A stretch of DNA of 64,000 nucleotides from Clostridia bacterium (GCA_017433225.1 JAFRHS010000011.1:28879-92878), one strand, 5' to 3'. Shown: positions 50,972-59,496, counted from the stretch's first letter. The notes: a model not told the origin generated them from the sequence alone. A program made the numbers and translations.

Positions 50972-51859
50972 TTGAACGACTATGTGAGAAAAACCAAAGA
51001 AGACCGGCCGGTCGTCGCCATCTGCTACGACTTCGACAAGACCCTGTCCCCGGACGACATGCAGGCACAGGGGTATATCCAGTCGGTCGGCTATGAGGTC
51101 GACAAGTTCTGGGAAAAGAGCGACGTGCTCGCAAAGGCGAACGAGATGGACTCGAACCTTGCCTACATGTATCTCATGAAAGAAGAGGCGAGAGGCACCC
51201 TCGTCTTCAACCGGAACGCCCTCGAGGAGTACGGCTCGAAAGTCAAACTCTTCCCGGGCGCAGACACCTGGTTCGAACGGATCCGGAAGTACGGGGAAGC
51301 GCACGGCGTCATCGTCGAGCACTACATCATCTCTTCCGGTCTCAAAGAGATGATCGAGGGGACGAAGGTCGCAAAAGACGGCGCTTTCGAGCAGGTCTAT
51401 GCCAGTTCCTTCCTTTACGACGACCACGGAGTTGCCGTCTGGCCGGCCCAGGTCGTGAATTACACGAACAAGACCCAGTTCCTGTTCCGCATCTCCAAAG
51501 GCGTCCTCGACTGGAACGACCCCGGCGTCAACGACTATTTCCCGCCGGATGAGATCCGTGTCCCGTTCCGGAACATGATCTACATCGGTGACAGCGACAC
51601 GGACATCCCCTGCATGAAACTCGTCACGTCCTACGGCGGCTATGCCATCGGCGTCTACAATGCGGAGACGAACGACCGCACCAAAGTCCACCGGATGATC
51701 CGTGACAGCCGCATCCGGTACTTCGCACCCGCGGACTACACCGAGGGGCATGAACTCGACGAACTCGTGAAGTCCATCATCGACCGGACCGTCGCCAATG
51801 AGAAGCTGGAGGCGATCTACTACCGGAAAGCGAAAGAGAGCAAGGAAGGGGACTGCTGA
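50972..51859 (+). CDS. HAD-family hydrolase
   Basis: A 295-residue haloacid-dehalogenase-type phosphatase. TTG start at 50972 with AAAGGAAC upstream. Motif I CYDFDKTLSPDD with the nucleophile Asp, motif II YIISSGLKEMIEG (Ser), a Lys in motif III and motif IV YIGDSDTDIPCM. Phosphatase substrate unknown. Fourth gene of the amidohydrolase-CBS-DUF1848-HAD operon. Confidence 0.88.
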   Translation: MNDYVRKTKEDRPVVAICYDFDKTLSPDDMQAQGYIQSVGYEVDKFWEKSDVLAKANEMDSNLAYMYLMKEEARGTLVFNRNALEEYGSKVKLFPGADTWFERIRKYGEAHGVIVEHYIISSGLKEMIEGTKVAKDGAFEQVYASSFLYDDHGVAVWPAQVVNYTNKTQFLFRISKGVLDWNDPGVNDYFPPDEIRVPFRNMIYIGDSDTDIPCMKLVTSYGGYAIGVYNAETNDRTKVHRMIRDSRIRYFAPADYTEGHELDELVKSIIDRTVANEKLEAIYYRKAKESKEGDC

Positions 51860-51867
51860 GTTCCCGG

Positions 51868-51896
51868 TGGACTTTTTCGGTTCCCCGTCCTATACT
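51868..51896 (+). promoter_or_regulatory. Promoter of the small lipoprotein gene
   Basis: TGGACT (51868-51873) and TATACT (51891-51896), 17-bp spacer. Confidence 0.65.
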
Positions 51897-51937
51897 GAAA
51901 CCGTACGAACCCCGATTCGAATCTATGGAGGCATATC

Positions 51938-52474
51938 ATGAAAAACAAGATCTTCGCCATTCTTCTGGCCCTGACGATGGTCCTGGCGCTCGCCGCCTGC
52001 CACAAAACGGAGACGGTGGAAGTCTCCACGACCGCGCCTGTCGTGACGGAAGAGGTCGAGACGACTGCGGCCGAAGAGACCACCAGTGCGGAAGCGACAT
52101 CCAAGACCGTCGACAAGACCGTCATCATGAACGACGTGAACCTCGTCGGCACCTGGGACGACAAGATGAGCGAGAGAGCCACGATGGAGATCCGCGGCGG
52201 CAAGGGCAAGACCTACCAGATCCACGTCCACTGGAGCAGCACCGCGTTCGAGTCCGACAACTGGACCATGACCGGCACGTTCAACGACACGACCGGTGAG
52301 CTGACGTACAAGGACTGCAAGCGCGTCACCATCACGCTCAACGAAGAGGACGGCCCGGAAGAGGAAGAAGTGCATTACACGAACGGCACCGGCAAGTTCA
52401 TCTACAAGAACGGCGAGCTCAACTGGCGCGCGGACAACGATCCGGACGTCAACGCCTGTGTCTTTGCGCGGTAA
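51938..52474 (+). CDS. Small lipoprotein of unknown function
   Basis: A 178-residue lipoprotein: MKNKIFAILLALTMVLALAAC with a clear LAAC lipobox, a Thr/Glu/Ala-rich spacer (about 25-65) and a globular domain with VGTWDDKMSERATMEI and GKTYQIHVHWSST, of the lipocalin-like or beta-barrel sort seen in many clostridial lipoproteins, ending with one Cys. RBS GGAGG. No function can be assigned. Confidence 0.85.
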   Translation: MKNKIFAILLALTMVLALAACHKTETVEVSTTAPVVTEEVETTAAEETTSAEATSKTVDKTVIMNDVNLVGTWDDKMSERATMEIRGGKGKTYQIHVHWSSTAFESDNWTMTGTFNDTTGELTYKDCKRVTITLNEEDGPEEEEVHYTNGTGKFIYKNGELNWRADNDPDVNACVFAR

Positions 52475-52483
52475 AATCTCCTC

Positions 52484-52511
52484 TTGATTAATCGCCCAAA
52501 CCTAGTACAAT
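52484..52511 (+). promoter_or_regulatory. Promoter of purC
   Basis: TTGATT (52484-52489) and TACAAT (52506-52511), 16-bp spacer. No purine riboswitch or PurR-like box is evident in the 41-nt leader. Confidence 0.7.
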
Positions 52512-52552
52512 AGTCTTGTTATTTTTTAAGCCACTTTCAGGAGGTCCTCACC

Positions 52553-53425
52553 ATGCAGGAGTACAAACCCGTCAAAGAAGGAAAAGTCCGGGAGATCTAT
52601 GACCTGGGCGATGCACTGGTCCTCGTCGCGACCGACCGCATCTCCGCATTTGACGTCATTCTCAAAAACGAAGTCACGAAGAAGGGTACGGTCCTGACCC
52701 AGATGTCCAAGTTCTGGTTCGACCTCACCAAAGACATCCTTCCGAACCACATGATCAGCGTCGATGTGAACGACATGCCGGAGTACTTCCGTCAGCCTCA
52801 GTTCGACGGCAACAGCATGCTCTGCAAGAAGCTCACCATGCTTCCCATCGAAGCCATCGTCCGCGGTTACATCACCGGTTCCGGCTGGAAGAGCTACTGC
52901 GAGAACGGCACCGTCTGCGGCATCAAACTGCCGGAGGGCCTGAAAGAGTCCGACAAGCTGCCGGAGGCCATCTACACGCCGTCCACCAAGGCGGAGATCG
53001 GTGACCATGACGAGAACATCTCCTATGAGCAGTCCATTGAAGTCCTCGAGAAGGAGTTCCCGGGCAAGGGCGAAGAGTACGCGAAGAAACTCCGCGACTG
53101 CACTCTCGCGCTTTACAACAAGTGTGCTGACTATGCCCGCACCAAAGGCATCATCATCGCCGACACCAAGTTCGAGTTCGGTCTCGATGAAGACGGCAAC
53201 ATCGTCGTCGCCGACGAAATGCTCACGCCGGACTCCAGCCGCTTCTGGCCGGTCGACGGTTACGAGCCCGGCCACGGTCAGCCGTCGTTCGACAAGCAGT
53301 TCGTCCGTGACTACCTCAAGGCGAACCCCGACTGCAACTATGACCTCCCGCAGGACGTCATCGACAAGACCATCGCGAAGTACCTCGAAGCCTACAAACT
53401 TCTCACCGGAGAGGACCTTCAGTAA
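52553..53425 (+). CDS. purC: Phosphoribosylaminoimidazole-succinocarboxamide synthase
   Basis: A 290-residue SAICAR synthetase of purine biosynthesis (joins aspartate to CAIR using ATP). YKPVKEGKVREIYDLGD, VATDRISAFDVIL, PIEAIVRGYITGSGWKSY and IADTKFEFGLDEDG, then DEMLTPDSSRFW, are the conserved blocks. Length is typical of the longer PurC form. RBS CAGGAGG. It stands alone, separate from other pur genes. Confidence 0.97.
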   Translation: MQEYKPVKEGKVREIYDLGDALVLVATDRISAFDVILKNEVTKKGTVLTQMSKFWFDLTKDILPNHMISVDVNDMPEYFRQPQFDGNSMLCKKLTMLPIEAIVRGYITGSGWKSYCENGTVCGIKLPEGLKESDKLPEAIYTPSTKAEIGDHDENISYEQSIEVLEKEFPGKGEEYAKKLRDCTLALYNKCADYARTKGIIIADTKFEFGLDEDGNIVVADEMLTPDSSRFWPVDGYEPGHGQPSFDKQFVRDYLKANPDCNYDLPQDVIDKTIAKYLEAYKLLTGEDLQ

Positions 53426-53444
53426 ATCGCCAACACAAAAAAGT

Positions 53445-53477
53445 AAGGCTGCATCTCACGATGCAGCCTTTTTGTTT
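53445..53477. terminator. Shared terminator of purC and the membrane cyclase-like gene
   Basis: Perfect 11-bp stem (53445-53455 with 53460-53470), TCAC loop, TTTGTTTT. Confidence 0.9.
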
Positions 53478-53486
53478 TATGAGAGT

Positions 53487-54401
53487 TTACCGATTCTTCT
53501 GAGCGGCGTTGATGCCGGCCATGAATTCTTCGGAATACTTTTCAGGGGTCTCTTTGATGTAGATGCCGGCGGCCACTTCCGCGGGGACCCAGACGTGCGG
53601 GTCGTCAGACTGGACATAGCCGGGCAGCGGTTTGCGGGTCCAGGGGTTCTTGCCTTCCTTCTTGAACGCTCTGTACAGCGTGATCATGTACACGATGTCG
53701 AAGAGCAGGCAGGAGCCGATGAGGAGCTTCATGTAGGGCATGGTCTCCATGAGGACGAATTTCTGCCACGGCACATGGTAGGCTTTGAGGAGCACCACCG
53801 CGCCCATAACGTCCGGGGCAAGCGTGCCGAGACACTTCGAGATGGCGATGACCATCGACTGACCGTCGGTGTTGCCGCGTCTCAGGAGCATCGGGATGTA
53901 CAGGGAGGAGATGAAGATGTTCTGCTGGTAGGCAGCGTATGCGCCCTGATGGTCTTCGAGTTCGATGGAGATGAACCAGACGGCCTGGAAGCTGATGAAG
54001 AGGATGAGGGCGACATAGGGGATGAACATCTTTTTGCCGAATCCCGGAAGTGCGTGGTTGTACTCTTCACGGCCGTACTTGATCTTCAGGTACAGGATGA
54101 CGCAGTCGAACAGGAACCAGACGGCGTCGACGCCTCTCTGGACCATGGTCTGGTCGGTGACGTGGAAGAACGAGCCCTCCGGGAAGAACGGATCGCCCAT
54201 GAAGGCGAAGATGAATTCCCAGGACCAGTTGAGGCCGAGGACCATGAGCGGCATGCCGCAGGCTTTGTCCTTGAAGCCCCGGTAAATGATGTCGATGTAA
54301 ACGATGGTCCAGAAGATACCGGACACCAGGGTGAGGATCGCGTAGATCGGTTCGTCAGGAACCAGAAGTCCCGCGATCGTGACTTTATCTAACGTAGGCA
54401 T
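53487..54401 (-). CDS. Seven-helix membrane protein resembling transmembrane terpene cyclases
   Basis: A 304-residue protein with about seven membrane helices. GFKDKACGMPLMVLGLNWSWEFIFAFMGD resembles the early block of the Pyr4/PaxB transmembrane terpene cyclase family, whose catalytic Glu sits at about residue 63; here Glu62 lies in SWEF. A second acidic position occurs in later helices (APDVMG or LFDIVYM). The C-terminal 60 residues are soluble (YVQSDDPHVWVPAEVAAGIYIKETPEKYSEEFMAG). Such enzymes cyclise prenyl epoxides; no prenyltransferase or epoxidase is adjacent. RBS AAAGGAG. Family assignment is from memory and moderate. Confidence 0.55.
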   Translation of the reverse strand: MPTLDKVTIAGLLVPDEPIYAILTLVSGIFWTIVYIDIIYRGFKDKACGMPLMVLGLNWSWEFIFAFMGDPFFPEGSFFHVTDQTMVQRGVDAVWFLFDCVILYLKIKYGREEYNHALPGFGKKMFIPYVALILFISFQAVWFISIELEDHQGAYAAYQQNIFISSLYIPMLLRRGNTDGQSMVIAISKCLGTLAPDVMGAVVLLKAYHVPWQKFVLMETMPYMKLLIGSCLLFDIVYMITLYRAFKKEGKNPWTRKPLPGYVQSDDPHVWVPAEVAAGIYIKETPEKYSEEFMAGINAAQKNR

Positions 54402-54442
54402 ATTCTTTCTCCTTTTTCATAAGATCTCTTTGGTCGATCATG

Positions 54443-54550
54443 TTATTCGTCATCGTCGTTATCGAAGACTTTTCCGTACATGAGTGTTATTGCGATGCCC
54501 GCTAGCGCGACCACGCTGAATAACAGTAACCAGAGAATTCCGCCGATCAT
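54443..54550 (-). CDS. 35-residue membrane microprotein
   Basis: Start ATG at 54550 with a textbook AAGGAGGG RBS, 36 codons to TAA. Sequence MIGGILWLLLFSVVALAGIA, then ITLMYGKVFDNDDDE: one membrane helix and an acidic tail. It is 41 nt upstream of the seven-helix membrane protein gene and shares its promoter. No family recognised; possibly a small partner of that protein. Too short for most gene finders. Confidence 0.7.
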   Translation of the reverse strand: MIGGILWLLLFSVVALAGIAITLMYGKVFDNDDDE

Positions 54551-54612
54551 TTTCGTCCCTCCTTTTTGCATTTTGCGATACATGTATATTGTACGCGTAT
54601 AACAACATTTTC

Positions 54613-54641
54613 ATTATAAATCTATCCTTAACATTTTTCAA
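54613..54641 (-). promoter_or_regulatory. Promoter of the microprotein and cyclase-like operon
   Basis: On the minus strand TTGAAA (54636-54641) and TATAAT (54613-54618), 17-bp spacer, leader of about 55 nt. Confidence 0.8.
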
Positions 54642-54679
54642 TGGGTATCAAACACAGATATACGGACAAGTGCCTGTAA

Positions 54680-54688
54680 TGGTATAAT
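54680..54688 (+). promoter_or_regulatory. Extended -10 promoter of the GH3 gene
   Basis: TGGTATAAT: extended -10 with TATAAT at 54683-54688; no convincing -35. Confidence 0.6.
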
Positions 54689-54733
54689 CAATCTGTAATC
54701 TATCCACAGGATCCGGTAACAGGAGGAAACACC

Positions 54734-57358
54734 ATGATCCACACGGTTCGCAATTCCCCTTCCAAAGCAGTCGCAGCGGTACTGCTGACGCTGTGCTTTT
54801 TCCTTGGCAGCCTGATTCCGGCTTTTGGCGCGAACGGGATCTCGAACGAGCAGATCGCCGCCGCCGCGAAGATCGCCCGGCAGATGGAGGATGAAGGCCT
54901 CGTCCTCCTCAAAAACGACGGGAACTTCCTGCCGCTCAGGAACAAGAAGGTGAATGTCTTCGGCATCGCCTCCTGCGACCTGCTCCTCAGCGGGGGCGGA
55001 TCCGGTTCGGTCACGGCAGACGACTCTGTCAACTTCTACGAAGGCCTGAAACACGGCGGCATCCGGTACAACAAAGACCTCAAAAAGGTCTATGAAGACT
55101 GGAAGTCGAGCCACTCGGTGCCCGAGACCGGCAACGGCCTCATCGACATGCTTCTCGGCTATGTCCAGGGCGACGGGGTGGAGGAGCTGCCCATCGAGAA
55201 CATCACGGCAGAGCAGATGGCGGACGCCAGGGAGTACTCCGACACGGCGCTCATCGTATTCGGCAGTGCCGGCACGGAACTCTCGGACCTCACCAGAGCG
55301 GACCTGCGCCTCAATGAGACCCAGCGCGCCATGATCGACGCGGTCACCTCGAACTTCGAGAACGTCATCGTCGTCTTCAACACCTCGAACACGATGGAGA
55401 TGGACTGGGTCGAACAGTACGACAGCATCAAGGCGGCACTCATGATGTGGCTTCCGGGCCAGATCGGTGCCGAGTCCCTGGGCGATGTACTGTCCGGCAA
55501 AGTGAACCCCTCCGGAAAACTGACAGACTCCATTGCTTGGAGCCTCAGCGACTACCCGACGAACCGCAACTTCGGCAACTACCAGTACGACGGGACGCTC
55601 CCGAGCATCCTCGGCAAGTACTTCGTCGACTATGAAGAAGGCATCTACGTCGGCTACCGTTACTTCGAGACGTTCGCACCGGACAAGGTCCAGTATCCCT
55701 TCGGCTACGGTCTGTCCTATACAGACTTCGACTGGAAGGTCACCGGGTTCCGGGCGAACGCGAATACCGTGACCGTGAACGTGAAGGTCACGAACACCGG
55801 AAAACGGGCCGGCAAGGATGTTGTCCAGGTCTATTTCTCCGCACCTTATACGAAGGGCGGGATCGAAAAGAGCAAGATCGAACTCGCGGCATACGGGAAG
55901 ACCGGACTGCTGCAGCCCGGAAAGAGCCAGACGCTGACAATCTCTTACAAGACGAACGATATGGCCTCTTATGACGCTGCCGGCCAACAGGCCTGGGTCC
56001 TCGACAAGGGGACTTACAAGGTCAAAGTGGCGCATTCCGTCCGGGACATCGAAAAGACGTATTCCTACAAAGTGCCCGCCACGAAAGTCCTTCGTTACGA
56101 CGACAGGACCGGGACGAAGATCCGCAACCTGTTCGACGACACGGATGAAGGGTTGACGACACTGTCCCGTGCCGACAAGAAGGGGACATTCCCGACGAAG
56201 CCGACCGACTTCTCCATGCCGGCCAGCGTCGCGAACAGCGATCAGAGACCGACCACTCCCGTCAAAGGGGACGTGCCGAAACAGGGCGTCACTCCGGAAG
56301 AGGGTGTCATCCGTCTTGCCGACGTGGCAAGAGATGATTCTCTGTGGGAACCTTTCCTTGACCAGTTTACCCTCGATGAGATGGTCGACATGGTCTCGAA
56401 GAGCGGTTACGGAACGATGGGCGTCAAACGCCTCGGAGTGCCTGCCACGGCTGACAACGACGGACCCGCTGCCGTCAAGGGCCCCGGCGGACTGCTCTAT
56501 ACGAAGATCGGCTTCGCGTACCCCGTCGAAGCATCGCTGGCCTGTACCTGGAACGATGCCCTGGCAGAGACCTTTGGCCGCTCTGTCGGTCGGGAGGCGA
56601 GGCAGGTCGGGACACACGTCTGGTACGCGCCCGGGTGCAACCTGCGTCGCAGCCCGTTGGGCGGTCGGAACTTCGAGTACTTCTCGGAAGACCCGTACCT
56701 GTCCGGCAGGATGGCCGCTGCCGTCACGCGGGGTGCACAGTCTCAGGACATCGTCGTCACTCTCAAACACTTCGTCTGCAATGAACAGGAGACGAATCGC
56801 CAGGCGAACGGCCTCTATACCTGGGTCGGGGAACAGGCGATGCGCGAACTCTACCTCGAACCCTTCGAACTCGGCGTCAAGGAGGGCAATGCCCACGGCG
56901 TCATGTCCGCCTACAACCGCATCGGCGCCACCTGGTGCGGCGCGAGCCGCCCGCTGCTCGTCGACCTCCTGCGAGACGAGTGGGGCTTCCGGGGCTACGT
57001 CGTCACCGACGCCTTCACGAACTGGACCGGCAGCGGTTATCTCGACCCGGTGCTCGCGGTCTATGCCCGCAACGACGGCGTCCTGACCAGCTTCTGGTAT
57101 TTCACCCAGGAGGTCCAGACGACCACTGCTCTGAAATCCCAGTACGCCCTGGACCCGGTCGGGTTCGGACAGGCCCTTCGGGACTGTGTTTACGACCTCT
57201 GTGTCATGAAACTCTGCACGACCGCGCTCGCGTCGACCGGCGATCTGCCGGAAGCGGACGTTCTTCTCAGCGTCGATGATGCTATCGATTATGAGCCGTC
57301 GACGACAGATCAGATCCTCGTGGTCCTCAGCGAGCTTCTCGCGAGCCACGACGGCTGA
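54734..57358 (+). CDS. Secreted GH3 glycosidase with swapped domain order
   Basis: An 874-residue secreted enzyme. Signal peptide (AVAAVLLTLCFFLGSLIPAFG). Then the GH3 C-terminal alpha/beta domain comes first (GLVLLKNDGNFLPL, PGQIGAESLGDVLSGKVNPSGKLTDSIA, FGYGLSYTDF), a fibronectin-III-like domain (about 340-440), a linker, and last the GH3 TIM barrel (KHFVCNEQETNRQ, GVMSAYNRIGATWCG, GFRGYVVTDAF with the nucleophile Asp759). This order is the reverse of most GH3 enzymes but known from Ruminococcus-type beta-glucosidases. Probably cleaves plant oligosaccharides outside the cell; specificity unassigned. RBS AGGAGG. Confidence 0.9.
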   Translation: MIHTVRNSPSKAVAAVLLTLCFFLGSLIPAFGANGISNEQIAAAAKIARQMEDEGLVLLKNDGNFLPLRNKKVNVFGIASCDLLLSGGGSGSVTADDSVNFYEGLKHGGIRYNKDLKKVYEDWKSSHSVPETGNGLIDMLLGYVQGDGVEELPIENITAEQMADAREYSDTALIVFGSAGTELSDLTRADLRLNETQRAMIDAVTSNFENVIVVFNTSNTMEMDWVEQYDSIKAALMMWLPGQIGAESLGDVLSGKVNPSGKLTDSIAWSLSDYPTNRNFGNYQYDGTLPSILGKYFVDYEEGIYVGYRYFETFAPDKVQYPFGYGLSYTDFDWKVTGFRANANTVTVNVKVTNTGKRAGKDVVQVYFSAPYTKGGIEKSKIELAAYGKTGLLQPGKSQTLTISYKTNDMASYDAAGQQAWVLDKGTYKVKVAHSVRDIEKTYSYKVPATKVLRYDDRTGTKIRNLFDDTDEGLTTLSRADKKGTFPTKPTDFSMPASVANSDQRPTTPVKGDVPKQGVTPEEGVIRLADVARDDSLWEPFLDQFTLDEMVDMVSKSGYGTMGVKRLGVPATADNDGPAAVKGPGGLLYTKIGFAYPVEASLACTWNDALAETFGRSVGREARQVGTHVWYAPGCNLRRSPLGGRNFEYFSEDPYLSGRMAAAVTRGAQSQDIVVTLKHFVCNEQETNRQANGLYTWVGEQAMRELYLEPFELGVKEGNAHGVMSAYNRIGATWCGASRPLLVDLLRDEWGFRGYVVTDAFTNWTGSGYLDPVLAVYARNDGVLTSFWYFTQEVQTTTALKSQYALDPVGFGQALRDCVYDLCVMKLCTTALASTGDLPEADVLLSVDDAIDYEPSTTDQILVVLSELLASHDG

Positions 57359-57394
57359 TGATGGAAGAAATCAATACACCTGCCCGATCGAATA

Positions 57395-57403
57395 TGTTAT
57401 AAT
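57395..57403 (+). promoter_or_regulatory. Extended -10 promoter of the small cysteine protein gene
   Basis: ATGTTATAAT: an extended -10 with TATAAT at 57398-57403. Confidence 0.6.
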
Positions 57404-57433
57404 GCACGTATCATATCTTTGAGGTGCTTACAT

Positions 57434-57640
57434 ATGCAGAATCACATTTCCATGGGTTGCCAGATCTGCCCGCGCGGCTGTTTTTTGGAAGCCGCGAAAG
57501 AGACAGACGGAGACTGGGTCATAATCGGAAACGATTGTGAAAGAGGACCGGTCTTTATGAAATCGCAACTGGCCGATCGCCAACCCGATGCCGATGACAG
57601 CTCGGCCGGGGACTTGACTCCTGATGGCCGGAACTACTGA
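57434..57640 (+). CDS. Small four-cysteine protein resembling DUF1667
   Basis: A 68-residue protein from the ATG at 57434 (GAGGTG upstream). MGCQICPRGCFLEA and GNDCERGPVFMKSQL give a CxxCxxxC...CxRG pattern like the N-terminus of DUF1667 proteins and some molybdopterin oxidoreductase domains. The four Cys could bind an iron-sulfur cluster or zinc. The usual C-terminal part of DUF1667 (about 60 more residues) is absent. Own promoter and terminator. Confidence 0.7.
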   Translation: MQNHISMGCQICPRGCFLEAAKETDGDWVIIGNDCERGPVFMKSQLADRQPDADDSSAGDLTPDGRNY

Positions 57641-57650
57641 AATGATCGTC

Positions 57651-57682
57651 AAAAGACCTGCCGGGCGGCAGGTCTTTTTTTT
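57651..57682 (+). terminator. Terminator of the cysteine protein gene
   Basis: Perfect 12-bp stem (57651-57662 with 57667-57678), GGGC loop, TTTT. Confidence 0.9.
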
Positions 57683-57713
57683 GAAGACAATTATTTGTAC
57701 GGCAATAATTAAC

Positions 57714-57768
57714 TTAAGATAAGATAAAGTTTACCATTTTACAATTCCTTTGAACGTTCTGTCAGAAC
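57714..57768. promoter_or_regulatory. Upstream elements of SGNH paralogue 3
   Basis: TTAAGATAAG (57714-57723), also found at 39341; TACAAT (57740-57745), a possible -10; and GTTCTG-T-CAGAAC (57756-57768), a perfect palindrome just before the RBS that might be an operator. Confidence 0.4.
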
Positions 57769-57787
57769 ATTTGAAAGGAGAATCCAG

Positions 57788-59428
57788 ATGAGAATCACAC
57801 ACAAACTGCTCAGTTTCCTGCTGGCGATCGTCATGGCCGCCAGTGCCATGTGCCTGTCCGTCATGGCGGAGAGCAAATACAATTACAAGAAAGTCACACT
57901 CATCGGTGACAGCATCGCAACGGCGCTCCGCATGGAGTGGCGCGGAGAAGGAGCGCCGCCTGCGGAGATCATCCACATGTACAAATATAATGAGAACACG
58001 AACACCTGGACCCGTACCGGTGCCACGCACGGAGCGTGGGTCGAGAACAGCTGGCCGGCCCGTGTTGTCCGCGGTGTAGGTCTGAGCGAGAACGACCTTT
58101 TCAACTACGGCAGAGAAGCCTTCAGCTCCATCGAGTTCCGCCGGATGCTGGACACTTCTTACCGCCCCTCGGATGAGGACATGGCCATCAGTGAAGGCCT
58201 TTTTGCCGCGTACGGTGACGACCTGCAGGGAAGGGGCCTCGACTACATCCAGACCCAGCTGCCGAAAGATCTTGCCGCTTCGGATCTGGTACTGGTCGGT
58301 ATGGGCTCCAACGACCTCTTCTCTTACGCCATGGTCCACTACGGCAATGTGACCGCGGGTCTTGAGACCACGACCCTCAACAAGGTCCAGCTGCAGGCCC
58401 TGGAAGCCATCGAAGGCGCCGTGGCACAGCTGGTCTCCGAAGGCCGGTTCCAGGAAGCGTTCGCCAAAGTCATTTCCACGGCAAAGACCGTGAACGCGCT
58501 GGAACAGACCCTGATCGTCATGGTCAAAGTCATCATGCAAGGCATCCAGAAGTTCATCCAGAACTGGGATGTCATCATGGATCGTATCCATGAGTGCAAT
58601 CCGAAGGCGACCGTCATGGCCGTCAGCCTGTTCAACGCGACGGAAGGCATCTACCTGACCGATGAGATCAAGCTGGACCTCGGACAGATCATGGCGCCCG
58701 TTTTCGACATCATGAACAACCATATGAAGTCCTATGCGAAAAAGACCGGGTATTACACCTATGTCGACTGCACGAAAACGTCTCATCCTGCCTGGCCCAC
58801 CGCGATGGGGATCCTCCAGGATACCAGCATGCTCATGTACTACATGATGATCTGCACACATCCGAACTACGAGGGTCAGAAGTATATGGCCGATCAGGTC
58901 CTTGCCGCATTGCCGCAGAAGGCCTCCGGACGGACGGTCAAAAAGAATCCGAACGACGGCAACTGGTATCTCTATGACGGAGATAAGATCGACACTTCTT
59001 ACACCGGCATCGCTCAAAACGAATATGGCTGGTGGCGCATCGAAAAGGGCAAAGTCAACTTCGATGCAAACGGTGTGTACCAGAATGAGTACGGCTGGTG
59101 GTATGTGAAAGACGGAAAGGTCGACTTCGACTATACCGGCTTCGCCTCGAACCGTTTTGGTACCTGGCGCATCATCAACGGAAAGGTCGCTTTCAACGAA
59201 AACGGCGTCACCGGAGAGCAGAAGGACTGGCGTTATGTGGAAAACGGCAAAGTCAACACCTCCATGAACAGCGTTTGCCAGAACCGCTTCGGCTGGTGGA
59301 AGGTGACGAACGGCCGGGTCGATTTCGGCTATAACGGCTGGGCGTCGAACCAGTATGGAAACTGGTGGATCTCCGGCGGCCGTGTCGATTTTGTGAAGAC
59401 CGCGCTCCTCCGGGCCACAGCCCGATAA
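57788..59428 (+). CDS. Secreted SGNH-like protein with cell-wall-type repeats (paralogue 3)
   Basis: A 546-residue secreted protein. Signal peptide (LLSFLLAIVMAASAMCLSVMA). Residues about 35-375 form an SGNH-like domain: VTLIGDSIATAL with Ser42, VLVGMGSNDLF with the Asn, and ICTHPNYEGQKYMADQVL with the His. The last 150 residues hold about six aromatic repeats of 20-22 residues (GVYQNEYGWWYVKDGKVDF, GFASNRFGTWRIINGKVAF, GWASNQYGNWWISGGRVDF), similar to repeats that bind cell walls or glucans. Probably a surface-attached esterase. RBS AAAGGAG. The domain is longer than in paralogues 1 and 2. Confidence 0.85.
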   Translation: MRITHKLLSFLLAIVMAASAMCLSVMAESKYNYKKVTLIGDSIATALRMEWRGEGAPPAEIIHMYKYNENTNTWTRTGATHGAWVENSWPARVVRGVGLSENDLFNYGREAFSSIEFRRMLDTSYRPSDEDMAISEGLFAAYGDDLQGRGLDYIQTQLPKDLAASDLVLVGMGSNDLFSYAMVHYGNVTAGLETTTLNKVQLQALEAIEGAVAQLVSEGRFQEAFAKVISTAKTVNALEQTLIVMVKVIMQGIQKFIQNWDVIMDRIHECNPKATVMAVSLFNATEGIYLTDEIKLDLGQIMAPVFDIMNNHMKSYAKKTGYYTYVDCTKTSHPAWPTAMGILQDTSMLMYYMMICTHPNYEGQKYMADQVLAALPQKASGRTVKKNPNDGNWYLYDGDKIDTSYTGIAQNEYGWWRIEKGKVNFDANGVYQNEYGWWYVKDGKVDFDYTGFASNRFGTWRIINGKVAFNENGVTGEQKDWRYVENGKVNTSMNSVCQNRFGWWKVTNGRVDFGYNGWASNQYGNWWISGGRVDFVKTALLRATAR

Positions 59429-59441
59429 ACCAAAACCGAAA

Positions 59442-59487
59442 CTCCTGTTTGGACGGTCGAAACATCGTCTGAACAGGAGATTTTTTG
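59442..59487 (+). terminator. Terminator of SGNH paralogue 3
   Basis: An 8-bp outer stem (59442-59449 with 59472-59479) continued by GGACG/CGTCT, then TTTTTTG. Confidence 0.85.
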
Positions 59488-59496
59488 TCAAAAGTA

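Noticed and set aside
52512..52552. Purine riboswitch before purC
   Set aside because: The leader is about 40 nt with no three-way-junction sequence.
54638..57349. A 903-codon open frame opposite the GH3 gene
   Set aside because: Shadow of the GH3 frame; no family motif, and it would run into the promoter region of the opposite operon.
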